A DNA stretch of 64,000 bases from Pseudomonas fluorescens (GCF_002022275.1 NZ_MSDF01000016.1:2301-66300); one strand, 5' to 3'; counted from the first letter of the stretch, positions 1-9,345 are shown. Numbers and translations: made by a program. The notes: a model not told the origin generated them from the letters alone.

Positions 1-660
1 GTTGGTCAAGGTGGCGGTGTAAGTAATCTGCCCACCTTCAACCACAGTCTGACCGGCCGTCAGCGTGACAGTAGTGGTATCAACCGAATCAGTAATCGTG
101 GTGACCGCAGGCGTAGTACCCGGCACCAGATTTTCAAAGTTACCGCCAGTCGCGCCAGTAATAGTGGTGCTGACAGTCGAACCATTGTTGTAAACATCGT
201 TAGCCGGGGTATCCACCACCACAGTGCCAGTCGATTCACCGGCTTTGATGGTGATCACCGAGCCATTGCTCAAGGTGACGGTCACCGGCGTCTGCGCCGG
301 GTTGGTCAAGGTGGCGGTGTAGGTAATCTGCCCGCCTTCAGTCACGGTCTGGCCAGCGGTCAGCGTGACGGTGGTGGTGTCGATGGTGTCGGTGACCTGG
401 GTGACAGCTGGCGCCGGGTCAATGGTCAGTACCAGGTTGGTGCCGCCAGTAGTGCCGGTAACATTGACGTTGATCTGGCTCGGGTCGATGTACGGGCTGT
501 CATTCGGTGCCAGCGGTACGTTCACGGTACCGGTCAGTTGGCCGGCGGTGATGGTGATCACCGAGCCGTTGGACAGGGTAATGGTCAGGTCATTGACCGG
601 CGGCTGCGTGACGGTGGCGGTGTAGGTCAGCACGCCGCCAGCTTCGGTGATGGTCGGGGT
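1..660 (-). repeat. Tandem 300-bp coding repeats in lapA
   Basis: Bases 1-60 and 301-360 are nearly identical, and 241-300 resembles 541-600, so the repeat unit is 300 bp or 100 residues. Each unit contains TVTLTAGQTVTEGGQITYTA-like and VTLSNGSVITI-like segments. These are the first of the adhesin's extension repeats, which continue beyond the window edge. Confidence 0.8.
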
Positions 661-1197
661 CGCGCTCAGGGTCAGGGTCGAAGTCTGCAGCAACAGATTG
701 CCGTTGTCGGTGGTGCTTTGTGCGCCAGCGAGCTGGGTTTGCGTCGAGCCGGCCTGGCCAATAGGGGCGGTCGGGAAGCCAATTGTCGGGTCGACACGGC
801 CAGCGGTCGCGTCCAGCACGACGAAGCTGTGGCCGCCGCCCGCGGCGCCATTACCGGCAGCAGCCGGGCCTGCCGCGGTGGCTTCCAGGTCGGTGGTCGG
901 GTCGGCGCCCGCGGCGATGGCTTGCTGCAACTCGGCAACCGACGGCGCGGCTTGTTCGGTGGCAGCGGCCAGGTCGAGGCTGGAGTCAGGCGCATCCGCG
1001 CTCCACTGGGTATCGCGACCCAGGTCCAGCGTGCGGCCGTCGGCCAGCTCCAGGCTGACAGCGCCCGAGAGGCCAGTGTCGACCTGGTCGCCCGCGAACA
1101 GGCGGTCGCCCTCAATAAGGACGCGGCGCGTCCCTTCCGGAGAAATAACGAAAACTTGACCAACAATGCTTTTGACGATGGCAACAACACTGCTCAT
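1..1197 (-). CDS. lapA: LapA-type large adhesin, N-terminal part (runs off window)
   Basis: Giant biofilm adhesin held in the outer membrane by its N-terminal retention module and exported by the LapEBC type I system. The ATG at 1197 opens a frame that stays open to base 1 (399 codons). The N-terminus MSSVVAIVKSIVGQVFVIS is the typical LapA start and is followed by the compact retention module. TAAG at residues 107-110, in the context EATAAGPAAA, matches the cleavage site used by the periplasmic protease LapG. After a linker, Ig-like repeats of about 100 residues begin. A ribosome site (GGAGAAA) lies about 8 bases upstream of the ATG. The gene is divergent from lapE. The C-terminal RTX signal would lie outside the window, as do any lapD and lapG genes. 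Alternative: another TAAG-bearing Lap-type adhesin such as MapA. Confidence 0.93.
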   Translation of the reverse strand, partial: MSSVVAIVKSIVGQVFVISPEGTRRVLIEGDRLFAGDQVDTGLSGAVSLELADGRTLDLGRDTQWSADAPDSSLDLAAATEQAAPSVAELQQAIAAGADPTTDLEATAAGPAAAGNGAAGGGHSFVVLDATAGRVDPTIGFPTAPIGQAGSTQTQLAGAQSTTDNGNLLLQTSTLTLSATPTITEAGGVLTYTATVTQPPVNDLTITLSNGSVITITAGQLTGTVNVPLAPNDSPYIDPSQINVNVTGTTGGTNLVLTIDPAPAVTQVTDTIDTTTVTLTAGQTVTEGGQITYTATLTNPAQTPVTVTLSNGSVITIKAGESTGTVVVDTPANDVYNNGSTVSTTITGATGGNFENLVPGTTPAVTTITDSVDTTTVTLTAGQTVVEGGQITYTATLTN

Positions 1198-1536
1198 TAA
1201 AGATTTCTCCGGCGATCCGTTTCTGATGATTTCCATGTGGCCACTGCGGGGGGAGGGCCAAACAGGAGGGGGCGTAGTCTACAAACTTAATGACGTCAAT
1301 TTATTGGCTAGATTTTTTCGCTATCTAGTTTATGCCAAACTATTGACCTTATGGTCGCCATCCTAAACAATTGGCCCCGTAATGTCACATTGATATTTAT
1401 GCGGCGAACCGTCCTACATGTGTGAAGCAGTTCCGCTTTTTGAACTTTCCGACGTACGGTCATTACGGTAGCCATTTTCCGACGCAGCCTCCTTAAATGC
1501 TGCGATTTGCGACACGAAGTCCTGGGGAATTTTTAC
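1198..1536. promoter_or_regulatory. Divergent lapA / lapE control region
   Basis: This 339-base non-coding stretch must hold the promoters for lapA (minus) and lapEBC (plus). It is AT-richer than the flanking genes. Visible elements are the palindrome TGACGTCA at 1291-1298 and an inverted repeat CTAGAT (1308-1313) with ATCTAG (1323-1328). Regulator identity cannot be read from sequence alone; FleQ/c-di-GMP control is known for lapA in related pseudomonads. Confidence 0.5.
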
Positions 1537-2895
1537 ATGCGTCTGCACCTGTTCAAGGCAATACCGTTCGCTCTCGCCGCCAGTTTTGTACAAGCTCAAA
1601 CATTGCCCCAAGCGATGCAGCAGGCATTGGATGTGCACCCGGAAATTCAAGCCGGTGTGAACAGCCGAATCGCCGCCGATTACCAATTGCGCGCTGCTCA
1701 AGGTGGTTATCTGCCTCGCGTTGACCTGAACGCCGGTTATGGCCGTGAAGGCACCGATGACTCCAACACTCGCGCCGCCAGCGGGGCGAATGGCAACCAG
1801 TGGGACACGCACAACCGCGGCGAATCCAGCCTGCGTTTGCAGCAGATGATTTTTGACGGTTTCGCCACCTCGAGCGAAGTCGGGCGCCAACAAGCCAACG
1901 TCAATTCCCGCGCTTACTCGTTGCTGGGTACCTCCGAACGCACCGGGTTGACCGTCGCCCAGGTGTACCTGGACGTGCTGACCCGCCGCGAGTTCGTGCG
2001 TCTGGCCGAAGAAAACCTGCGCAACCACGAACGCATCTACGACCAGATCAAACTGCGCACCCAGCGCGGCGTCGGCAACGGTGCCGACCAGGACCAGGCC
2101 GAAGCGCGTCTGGCCCAGGCCCGCAACAACCTGATCACCGAGCAGACCAACCTGGCCGACTCCCAGGTCAACTACCTCAGCGCCGTCGGCCAGATGCCCG
2201 ACCAGCTCGAGCGCCCGGCCCCGTTCATGGCCATGCTGCCGGCTGACTTCAATGAAGCGCGCCGCCAGATGCTGGATAACAGCCCCGTGCTGCGCTCGGC
2301 CGAGTCGGACATTTCCGCCGCCGAGAGCCAGTACGACGCGGCGAAGTCGACCTTCTACCCGCGCTTTGATGCAGAGCTTGGCACCAATGCCGACAACAAC
2401 GTCGGCGGCGATGCCGGCCACAGCAACGGCTGGGAAGCCATGGTGCGCATGCGCTTCAACCTGTTTGCCGGTGGCAGCAACAAGGCTGACCTGCAGTCCA
2501 AGTCGTACCAGACCAGCCAGGCCCTGGACATCCGCAACAACGCTCTGCGCCAACTCAATGAAGAATTGGGCCTGGCCTGGAACGCCTTGAACAACGCCAA
2601 CGCGCAGTTGCCGGTCGCCCAGGAATACGTGAACCACAGCACCCGCGTGCGTACTTCCTACCAGCAGCAGTTCAGCCTCGGCCAACGTACCCTGCTCGAT
2701 TTGCTCGACAGCGAGAACGAATTGTTCACTGCTTCCCGTCGTCTGGAAGAGATCAAGAACATTCAGTTATTTACTCAATATCGAATCAAGGCGACCATGG
2801 GCGAATTGCTCAAAAGTCAGGGTGTAGTCGCGCCGATGGCCTCCGTCGTACAGAACGATGTGAAGCCTAGAGTCCAGCTGCCCGGGATGAATTGA
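1537..2895 (+). CDS. lapE: TolC-family outer membrane channel of the Lap system
   Basis: Outer membrane trimeric channel through which LapA leaves the cell and in which its retention module is thought to lodge. The 452-residue product has an N-terminal signal peptide (MRLHLFKAIPFALAASFVQA) and two TolC repeats with QARLAQARNNLITEQ-type helical segments and a second copy near the C-terminus (FSLGQRTLLDLLDSENE). The ATG at 1537 is preferred because GGGGAA lies 8 bases upstream; an in-frame TTG at 1507 would add ten residues in front of the signal peptide. It is divergent from lapA and 40 bases upstream of lapB, as in other Lap loci. The family is certain; the lapE name rests on context. Confidence 0.92.
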   Translation: MRLHLFKAIPFALAASFVQAQTLPQAMQQALDVHPEIQAGVNSRIAADYQLRAAQGGYLPRVDLNAGYGREGTDDSNTRAASGANGNQWDTHNRGESSLRLQQMIFDGFATSSEVGRQQANVNSRAYSLLGTSERTGLTVAQVYLDVLTRREFVRLAEENLRNHERIYDQIKLRTQRGVGNGADQDQAEARLAQARNNLITEQTNLADSQVNYLSAVGQMPDQLERPAPFMAMLPADFNEARRQMLDNSPVLRSAESDISAAESQYDAAKSTFYPRFDAELGTNADNNVGGDAGHSNGWEAMVRMRFNLFAGGSNKADLQSKSYQTSQALDIRNNALRQLNEELGLAWNALNNANAQLPVAQEYVNHSTRVRTSYQQQFSLGQRTLLDLLDSENELFTASRRLEEIKNIQLFTQYRIKATMGELLKSQGVVAPMASVVQNDVKPRVQLPGMN

Positions 2896-2935
2896 GCCAC
2901 CCCATAGCCCCATCTGTTAGTCGAGAGTGCACCGC

Positions 2936-5092
2936 GTGGAATCCGAAGTCAGTCGAGTTCATCTCAGCCATGATCCACGCACGCTACACGACGACCCGTT
3001 ACTTGACGGGTTGCTTGCGCTCTGTGCCTTGCATCAAAAGCCGGCCAGCGCGGCCATGCTCACCACCGGCCTGCCGCTGCCTTCGCAGCGGTTGAGTGCC
3101 GAGCTGCTGCCACGTGCAGCCGCGCGTGCCGGGCTGCAGGGGCGGTTGCTGCAACGCAAGCTCGAACAGATTCCGACCATTGCACTGCCGGCGCTTTTGC
3201 TGCTCAAGGACGGGCGCAGTACCGTCCTGGTGGGGTGGCAGGGCGAAGATGAAGCGCGTCTCCTGCTCAGCGAAAGCGACGGCGGTGAAGTGCTGGTCAA
3301 GCGCGAGCAGTTGGCCGACGACTACACGGGCAAAGTCTTTTTCGCCCAGCCCCAGCACAAATTCGACGTCAACCACGGCACCCTGATTCCGCGGGCGCGC
3401 TCGTGGTTTCGCGACACCCTCAAGCGCTCGCGCTGGCTCTACACCGACGCCATCGCCGCCAGCTTCCTGATCAACATCATCGCCATGGCCGCGCCGCTGT
3501 TTGTGATGAACGTGTACGACCGCGTGGTGCCGAACCAGGCCACATCCACTTTGTGGGTGCTCGCGGTGGGTATCTGCGGCGCTTACCTGTTCGACCTGAT
3601 CCTCAAAAGCCTGCGCAGCCTGTGCCTGGACCTGGCGGGTAAAAAGACCGACCTGATCATCTCGGCCACGCTGTTCGAACGCATCGTCGGCATGTCCATG
3701 AAGTACCGCCCGGCGCGGGTCGGCAGCTTCGCCCAGAACATCCACGAGTTTCAGAGCCTGCGCGATTTCCTCGCGTCGCTGACCCTCACCAGCCTGATCG
3801 ACCTGCCGTTCACCCTGCTGATTTTCCTGGTCATCGCCATCCTCGGCGGGCACCTGGTGTGGGTGCCGGTGCTCGCGTTCCCGCTGGCCCTGGGCATCGG
3901 CTACGCCTTGCAAAAACCGCTGGTCGCGACCATGGAGCGCACCATGGCCCTGGCCGCCGAGCGCCAGTCGAGCCTGATCGAAACCCTCGCCGGGCTGGAT
4001 GCGGTCAAGGTCAACAACGCCGAGAGCGAGCGCCAGTACGGTTGGGAACAGACCATTGGCACCTTGAGCCGGCTTGAGCTGCGGGTGAAGTTGCTCTCGG
4101 GCCTGTCGATGAACATGACCCTGCTCATCCAGCAACTGGCTGGCGTGATCATGATCGTGTTCGGCGTGTACCAGATCATCGACGGCAACCTCAGCATGGG
4201 CGGCCTGATTGCCTGCTACATGCTCAGCGGTCGCGCGTTGAGCCCGCTGGCCTCGCTGTCGGGCCTGCTCACCCGCTACCAGCAAGCCAAGGTCACCATG
4301 ACCTCGGTCGACCAGATGATGGAGCTGCCCCAGGAGCGCAATTTCGAAGAGCGCCCCATGAGCCGCCGCACCCTGCAAGGCGCCATTGAATGCCGGGGCC
4401 TGAACTTCACTTACCCGAACCAGCAGAATGCCGCGCTGAAAAACATCAACCTGGTGATCAAACCGGGCGAGAAAATCGGCATTATCGGCCGTAGCGGCTC
4501 GGGCAAAAGCTCACTCGCCAAACTGATCGTCGGCCTGTATCAACCCGACTCCGGCGCCTTGCTGGTGGACGGCGTGGACGTACGCCAGATCGACGTCAGC
4601 GAACTGCGCCACAACATCGGCTACGTCGCCCAGGATATCCAGCTGCTCGCCGGTACCCTGCGCGACAATTTGGTGTCTGGTGCGCGTTATGTAGAAGACG
4701 AAATGGTCCTGCAAGCCGCCGAACTGGCAGGCGTGCACGAATTCGCGCGCCTGCACCCCCAAGGCTACGAGCTGCAAGTCGGCGAGCGTGGGCAGAACCT
4801 GTCCGGCGGCCAGCGCCAGAACGTCGCCCTGGCCCGTGCGCTGCTGCTCAACCCGCCCATCCTGCTGCTGGACGAACCCACCAGCGCCATGGACAACACC
4901 GGTGAAGAACGCTTGAAACAACGCCTGCAAGCCGTGGTGCAAAACAAGACCGTGGTGCTGGTCACCCACCGTGCCTCACTGCTCTCGCTGGTCGACCGCC
5001 TGCTGGTGGTCGACCGTGGGCAGATCCTCGCGGACGGCCCGAAAGCCGTGGTTATGGAAGCGTTGAAAAAGGGGCAGATCAGTGTTGCTTAA
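2936..5092 (+). CDS. lapB: Type I secretion ABC transporter (permease-ATPase) for LapA
   Basis: Inner membrane ATPase that energises LapA export. The 718-residue product has a degenerate C39 peptidase-like domain (about 15-135) that appears to lack the catalytic histidine, then an ABC membrane domain with several hydrophobic segments (about 165-440), and a nucleotide-binding domain. Walker A is GRSGSGKS at 518-525, the signature is LSGGQRQN and Walker B is ILLLDEP. The GTG at 2936 gives the usual MESEVSRV start of LapB; an upstream in-frame GTG at 2927 adds three residues. The last 11 bases overlap lapC, which indicates translational coupling. A non-proteolytic C39-like domain fits a substrate with a C-terminal signal that is not cleaved. 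Confidence 0.92.
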   Translation: MESEVSRVHLSHDPRTLHDDPLLDGLLALCALHQKPASAAMLTTGLPLPSQRLSAELLPRAAARAGLQGRLLQRKLEQIPTIALPALLLLKDGRSTVLVGWQGEDEARLLLSESDGGEVLVKREQLADDYTGKVFFAQPQHKFDVNHGTLIPRARSWFRDTLKRSRWLYTDAIAASFLINIIAMAAPLFVMNVYDRVVPNQATSTLWVLAVGICGAYLFDLILKSLRSLCLDLAGKKTDLIISATLFERIVGMSMKYRPARVGSFAQNIHEFQSLRDFLASLTLTSLIDLPFTLLIFLVIAILGGHLVWVPVLAFPLALGIGYALQKPLVATMERTMALAAERQSSLIETLAGLDAVKVNNAESERQYGWEQTIGTLSRLELRVKLLSGLSMNMTLLIQQLAGVIMIVFGVYQIIDGNLSMGGLIACYMLSGRALSPLASLSGLLTRYQQAKVTMTSVDQMMELPQERNFEERPMSRRTLQGAIECRGLNFTYPNQQNAALKNINLVIKPGEKIGIIGRSGSGKSSLAKLIVGLYQPDSGALLVDGVDVRQIDVSELRHNIGYVAQDIQLLAGTLRDNLVSGARYVEDEMVLQAAELAGVHEFARLHPQGYELQVGERGQNLSGGQRQNVALARALLLNPPILLLDEPTSAMDNTGEERLKQRLQAVVQNKTVVLVTHRASLLSLVDRLLVVDRGQILADGPKAVVMEALKKGQISVA

Positions 5093-6446
5093 CTCCATCA
5101 AAAACGCGGTCGGCCGCTACTTCAAAGGCACCGACTCGTTGCAGGGTCAGCCCCTGCCCGAAGTCAACAAAGCGCTGATCGAAGATGCACCGCGGGTAAT
5201 CCGCCTGACCATCTGGGCGATCATCGCGTTCTTCATATTCCTGGTGGTGTGGGCGGGTTTTTCCAGCATCGACGAAGTGACCCGTGGCGACGGCAAGGCG
5301 ATTCCGTCGTCCAAGCTGCAGAAAATCCAGAACCTGGAAGGCGGTATCGTCTCCGAACTGTACGTCAAGGAAGGCCAGATCGTTGAAGCCGGCGCGCCGC
5401 TGATTCGCCTCGACGACACGCGTTTCGTGTCCAACGCCGGGGAAACCGAAGCCTTGCGCCTGGCCATGCAACTGCGCGTCGAGCGCCTGAGCGCGCAGGT
5501 GGATGACCGCCCGCTGAACATCCCTGACGACGTGCTCAAGGCCGCGCCAAGCCAGGCTGCCAACGAGCGCTCGCTGTATGAAAGCCGCCGTCAGCAGTTG
5601 AAAGACGAAGTGGGTGGCTTGCAGGAGCAACTGGTGCAGCGTCAACAGGAACTGCGCGAGTTCAGCTCCAAGCAAGGCCAGTACCGCAGCCAGTTGTCCC
5701 TGCAACGCCAGGAAATCAACATGTCCGAGCCGCTGGTGGCCCAAGGCGCGGTCTCCCCGGTGGAAGTGCTGCGCCTCAAGCGTGCCGAGATGGAAACCCG
5801 TGGCCAGTTGGACGCCACCACCCTGGCGATTCCCCGCGCCGAATCGGCGATCAAGGAAGTGCAGCGCAAGATCGATGAAACCCGTGGCAAGTTCCGCAGC
5901 GAAGCGCTGACCCAGCTCAACGAGGCCCGCACCGAGCTGAACAAGGCCGAATCCACCGGTCGCGCCCTTGAAGACCGCGTCAGCCGAACCCTCGTCACCT
6001 CGCCGGTGCGCGGCATCGTCAAACAGCTCTTGGTCAACACTGTCGGCGGCGTGATCCAGCCGGGCAGCGACATGGTCGAAATCGTGCCGCTCAACGACAC
6101 CCTGCTGGTGGAAGCCAAGATCCGTCCGCAAGACATCGCCTTCCTGCACCCGGGGCAAGAAGCGATCGTCAAATTCACCGCCTATGACTACACCATCTAC
6201 GGCGGCCTGAAGGCCAAGCTTGAACGCATCGGTGCTGACACCATCACCGATGAAGACAAGAAAACCACCTACTACATGATCACCTTGCGCACCGATCGCA
6301 GCCATTTGGGCACCGACGAGAAGCCGCTGCTGATCATTCCGGGCATGGTGGCGTCGGTGGACATCATCACCGGCAAGAAGAGCATCCTGAGCTACCTGCT
6401 CAAGCCGATCATCAAAGCGCGGGCCGAGGCGTTGCACGAGCGTTGA
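5082..6446 (+). CDS. lapC: HlyD-family membrane fusion protein of the Lap system
   Basis: Periplasmic adaptor linking LapB to LapE. The 454-residue product has a short cytoplasmic N-terminus, one transmembrane helix near residues 42-62 (WAIIAFFIFLVVWAGF), a biotinyl-lipoyl-like half (NLEGGIVSELYVKEGQIVEAG), a long coiled coil (about 130-290) and the second lipoyl half with a beta-barrel (VTSPVRGIVKQL). It starts at GTG 5082 inside lapB, with GGGGCAG about 6 bases upstream. It is the last gene of lapEBC and is followed by a REP element. Confidence 0.92.
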   Translation: MLLNSIKNAVGRYFKGTDSLQGQPLPEVNKALIEDAPRVIRLTIWAIIAFFIFLVVWAGFSSIDEVTRGDGKAIPSSKLQKIQNLEGGIVSELYVKEGQIVEAGAPLIRLDDTRFVSNAGETEALRLAMQLRVERLSAQVDDRPLNIPDDVLKAAPSQAANERSLYESRRQQLKDEVGGLQEQLVQRQQELREFSSKQGQYRSQLSLQRQEINMSEPLVAQGAVSPVEVLRLKRAEMETRGQLDATTLAIPRAESAIKEVQRKIDETRGKFRSEALTQLNEARTELNKAESTGRALEDRVSRTLVTSPVRGIVKQLLVNTVGGVIQPGSDMVEIVPLNDTLLVEAKIRPQDIAFLHPGQEAIVKFTAYDYTIYGGLKAKLERIGADTITDEDKKTTYYMITLRTDRSHLGTDEKPLLIIPGMVASVDIITGKKSILSYLLKPIIKARAEALHER

Positions 6447-6469
6447 TCTTCACTGCCTGTACCGGCCTC

Positions 6470-6545
6470 ATCGCAGGCAAGCCAGCTCCCACATTTGAAC
6501 GTGTTCACAAATCAAAAATGTGGGAGGGGGCTTGCTCCCGATGGG
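6470..6545. repeat. REP element pair downstream of lapC
   Basis: Two inverted copies of the Pseudomonas REP core face each other: GCAGGCAAGCCAGCTCCCAC at about 6473-6492 and GTGGGAGGGGGCTTGCTCCC at about 6520-6539. The arms are imperfect. The element lies between lapC and the next transcription unit. Confidence 0.85.
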
Positions 6546-6662
6546 GTCATCAGCTTCACCATAGATTACAACCCTAATGCATATCGATATTCACTAACGG
6601 TATTTAAGCGCCCCTTCTTATATCTATAAAGTCACTCCCCTGTCCCACCGGGAGTGCCCCTC

Positions 6663-7556
6663 ATGTCCGCCACCTCTACTGTTCCAACAGCGACCCCATC
6701 CACCCAAGCCTTCGAGATTCGGCCGCTCCCCGGCAGCGTCGGCGCCGAGGTTATCGGCCTGGACCTGTCCCGCCCGGTCAGCGACGACGACTTCGCGCGC
6801 ATCCACCGCGCACACCTGGTTCACCACGTCGTGGTATTCCGCGACCAGCGCATCAACCCCGAACAACAAATCGCCTTCAGCCGCCGTTTCGGTGTGCTGC
6901 AGATCCACGTGCTCAAACAGTTCCTGCTGGCCAACCACCCGGAAATCCTGATCGTCTCCAACATCATCGAAAACGGCCAATCCATCGGCCTGGGTGACGC
7001 CGGCAAGTTCTGGCATTCCGACCTGTCCTATAAAGAGCTGCCGAGCCTGGGCTCGATGCTGCACGCCCAGGAGCTGCCCTCCGAAGGCGGCGACACCCTC
7101 TTCGCCGACATGCACAAAGCCTGGGACCAACTGCCCGAGCATCTGCGCAGCGCCGTGGAAGGCCGCAGCGCCGCGCACTCCTACACCGCGCGCTACAGCG
7201 AAACCAAATTCGAAGGCAACTGGCGCCCGACCCTGACCCCTGAACAGCTGGCCCAGGTCGCCGAAGTGGTGCACCCGATTGTGCGCACCCACCCGGAAAA
7301 CGGCCGCAAAGCCCTCTTCGTCAGCGAAGGCTTCACCACCCGCATCGTCGGCCTGCCCGACGACGAAAGCCGCGACCTGCTGGCCCAGCTCTACGCCCAC
7401 AGCGTGTTGCCGCAAAACATCTACCGCCACCAGTGGCAGCCCCACGACCTGGTGTTTTGGGACAACCGCTCACTGATCCACTTGGCCGCCGGCTGCCCGA
7501 GCCATCTGCGCCGCAAGCTGTTTCGCACCACCATCCAGGGCGATGCGCCTTTCTGA
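6663..7556 (+). CDS. TauD/TfdA-family Fe(II)/2-oxoglutarate dioxygenase
   Basis: Probably oxidises a small organic acid or sulfonate, releasing succinate and CO2 from 2-oxoglutarate. The 297-residue product is close to the length of TauD. The metal ligands are visible as H118 and D120 (FWHSDLSY) and H273 (SLIHLAAG); R288 is spaced to bind 2-oxoglutarate. ATG 6663 is chosen over the in-frame GTG at 6654 because CGGGAG lies about 10 bases upstream. It overlaps no gene and is followed after 22 bases by an ABC transporter ATPase and permease of the taurine/nitrate class, which supports an organosulfur or similar substrate. The exact substrate cannot be read from the sequence. Confidence 0.85.
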   Translation: MSATSTVPTATPSTQAFEIRPLPGSVGAEVIGLDLSRPVSDDDFARIHRAHLVHHVVVFRDQRINPEQQIAFSRRFGVLQIHVLKQFLLANHPEILIVSNIIENGQSIGLGDAGKFWHSDLSYKELPSLGSMLHAQELPSEGGDTLFADMHKAWDQLPEHLRSAVEGRSAAHSYTARYSETKFEGNWRPTLTPEQLAQVAEVVHPIVRTHPENGRKALFVSEGFTTRIVGLPDDESRDLLAQLYAHSVLPQNIYRHQWQPHDLVFWDNRSLIHLAAGCPSHLRRKLFRTTIQGDAPF

Positions 7557-7578
7557 TTTGCCGCCACGAGAAGATGAA

Positions 7579-8430
7579 ATGAACGCGCCCCTGCAAGGCC
7601 ACGCGGCCAGCAACCTCAACACCGTCGGACCGTTGCTGGCGGTGGATAACGTCAGCCTTGAATACCGCACCCCCGAACGCGTAGTGCGGGCCACTCACCA
7701 GGTCAGTTTCGAGATCGACCCCGCCGACCGCTACGTGCTGCTCGGCCCGTCGGGGTGCGGCAAGTCCACGTTGCTCAAGTCGATTGCCGGGTTTATCAAA
7801 CCCTGCGAAGGCGAGATCCGCTTGTTGGGGCAAAAGGTCGAACAGCCCGGCCCCGACCGCATCGTGGTGTTCCAGGAATTCGACCAACTGCCGCCGTGGA
7901 AAACCGTCAAACAAAACGTGATGTTCCCGCTGCTGGCGTCGAAAACCTTGAAGCGCCGCGAAGCCGAAGAGCGTGCGCTGCACTACCTCGACAAAGTGGG
8001 TCTCAGCGCCTTCGCCGATGCTTACCCGCATACCTTGTCCGGCGGCATGAAAGCCCGTGTAGCCATCGCCCGCGCCCTGGCCATGCAGCCGAAAATCCTG
8101 CTGATGGACGAGCCTTTCGCCGCCCTCGACGCGTTGACCCGACGCAAGATGCAGGAAGAGTTACTGCTGCTCTGGGAGGAGGTTCGGTTCACGTTGCTGT
8201 TCGTCACCCACTCCATCGAAGAAGCACTGGTAGTGGGCAATCGCATCCTGTTGCTGTCGCCGCACCCGGGGCGGGTTCGCGCAGAAATCCACAGCCATCA
8301 ATACGACCTGCACAGCCTCGGCGGTGTGGAATTCCAGGCGTCGGCGCGGCGCATTCATCGCCTGTTGTTCGATGAAGCGCCCGAGGCCGAACAAGAGTTG
8401 GGCTTCGCCGATATCCGCATCGCTTACTGA
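7579..8430 (+). CDS. ABC transporter ATP-binding protein (TauB/SsuB/NrtD class)
   Basis: Cytoplasmic ATPase of an importer. The 283-residue product has Walker A GPSGCGKST at 56-64, a Q-loop (VVFQEFDQLPPWKTV), the signature LSGGMKARVAIARAL and Walker B ILLMDEP followed by FAALD. The QLPPWKTV segment after the Q-loop is typical of the taurine/sulfonate/nitrate ATPases. ATG 7579 is chosen because CGAGAAG lies just upstream; an in-frame ATG at 7543 would overlap the dioxygenase gene. The permease gene follows after 12 bases. Confidence 0.88.
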   Translation: MNAPLQGHAASNLNTVGPLLAVDNVSLEYRTPERVVRATHQVSFEIDPADRYVLLGPSGCGKSTLLKSIAGFIKPCEGEIRLLGQKVEQPGPDRIVVFQEFDQLPPWKTVKQNVMFPLLASKTLKRREAEERALHYLDKVGLSAFADAYPHTLSGGMKARVAIARALAMQPKILLMDEPFAALDALTRRKMQEELLLLWEEVRFTLLFVTHSIEEALVVGNRILLLSPHPGRVRAEIHSHQYDLHSLGGVEFQASARRIHRLLFDEAPEAEQELGFADIRIAY

Positions 8431-8442
8431 AGGGTCAACCCA

Positions 8443-9291
8443 ATGCGCCAGGAATACGAAATTACCCTTGAACCGCTGGTCAGCGTCCCCGTGGAACGCG
8501 AGCTGCCCCTGCGCCAACGCCTGTGGCAACAGGGCTGGCTGCGCAAGGGCCTGATCCTGATCGTGCTCGCGATCCTCTGGGAAGCCGTCGCGCGTTATCA
8601 GAACAATGACCTGCTGCTGCCGAGCTTCTTGCAAACCTCTCACGCGCTGTTCGACGGCCTGCTCAGTGGCGAATTGCTCAGCAAAGTGAGCATCTCCCTC
8701 GCCGTGTTGATCAAGGGCTACCTGATCGGCATCGTGCTGGCGTTCGCCCTGACCACATTGGCCGTGTCCACGCAGCTGGGCCGCGACCTGCTCAGCACCC
8801 TGACCTCGATGTTCAACCCGTTGCCGGCCATTGCGCTGCTGCCGCTGGCGTTGCTGTGGTTTGGCCTGGGGCAGAACAGCCTTATTTTCGTGCTGGTGCA
8901 TTCGGTGCTGTGGGCCTTGGCGTTGAACACCTATTCCGGGTTTCTCGGTGTGTCTGAAACCCTGCGCATGGCCGGCCGCAACTATGGCCTCAAGGGCATG
9001 CGTTTTGTGCTGTTCATCCTGATTCCGGCGGCGCTGCCGTCGATCCTTGCGGGCCTGAAAATCGGTTGGGCGTTTGCCTGGCGTACGCTGATCGCCGCCG
9101 AACTGGTCTTCGGCGCCACCAGCGGCAAGGGTGGGCTGGGCTGGTACATCTTCCAGAACCGCAATGAGCTGTACACCGACAAGGTGTTTGCCGGGCTGGC
9201 CGTGGTGATTCTTATCGGCCTGCTGGTGGAAAACCTGGTGTTCGACACCTTCGAACGGCTGACCGTGAAGCGCTGGGGCATGCAGCGCTAG
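8443..9291 (+). CDS. ABC transporter permease (TauC/SsuC class)
   Basis: Inner membrane permease, 282 residues, with about six hydrophobic segments starting near residue 33 (LILIVLAILWEAVA). The EAA-type loop for ATPase contact is near FLGVSETLRMAGRNYGLKGM. It is third in an apparent operon with the dioxygenase and the ATPase. No periplasmic substrate-binding protein gene is present on either side in this window, so the importer either borrows one encoded elsewhere or has lost its own. Confidence 0.87.
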   Translation: MRQEYEITLEPLVSVPVERELPLRQRLWQQGWLRKGLILIVLAILWEAVARYQNNDLLLPSFLQTSHALFDGLLSGELLSKVSISLAVLIKGYLIGIVLAFALTTLAVSTQLGRDLLSTLTSMFNPLPAIALLPLALLWFGLGQNSLIFVLVHSVLWALALNTYSGFLGVSETLRMAGRNYGLKGMRFVLFILIPAALPSILAGLKIGWAFAWRTLIAAELVFGATSGKGGLGWYIFQNRNELYTDKVFAGLAVVILIGLLVENLVFDTFERLTVKRWGMQR

Positions 9292-9345
9292 TAACCCTGC
9301 TAGGATTGCACGCAATTCACTCTTCACCGACCACGAGTGCTTGGC

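Noticed and set aside
365..1200. Plus-strand frames opposite the 5' part of lapA
   Set aside because: The minus strand encodes the diagnostic LapA N-terminus and TAAG site; the plus frames are low-complexity shadows.
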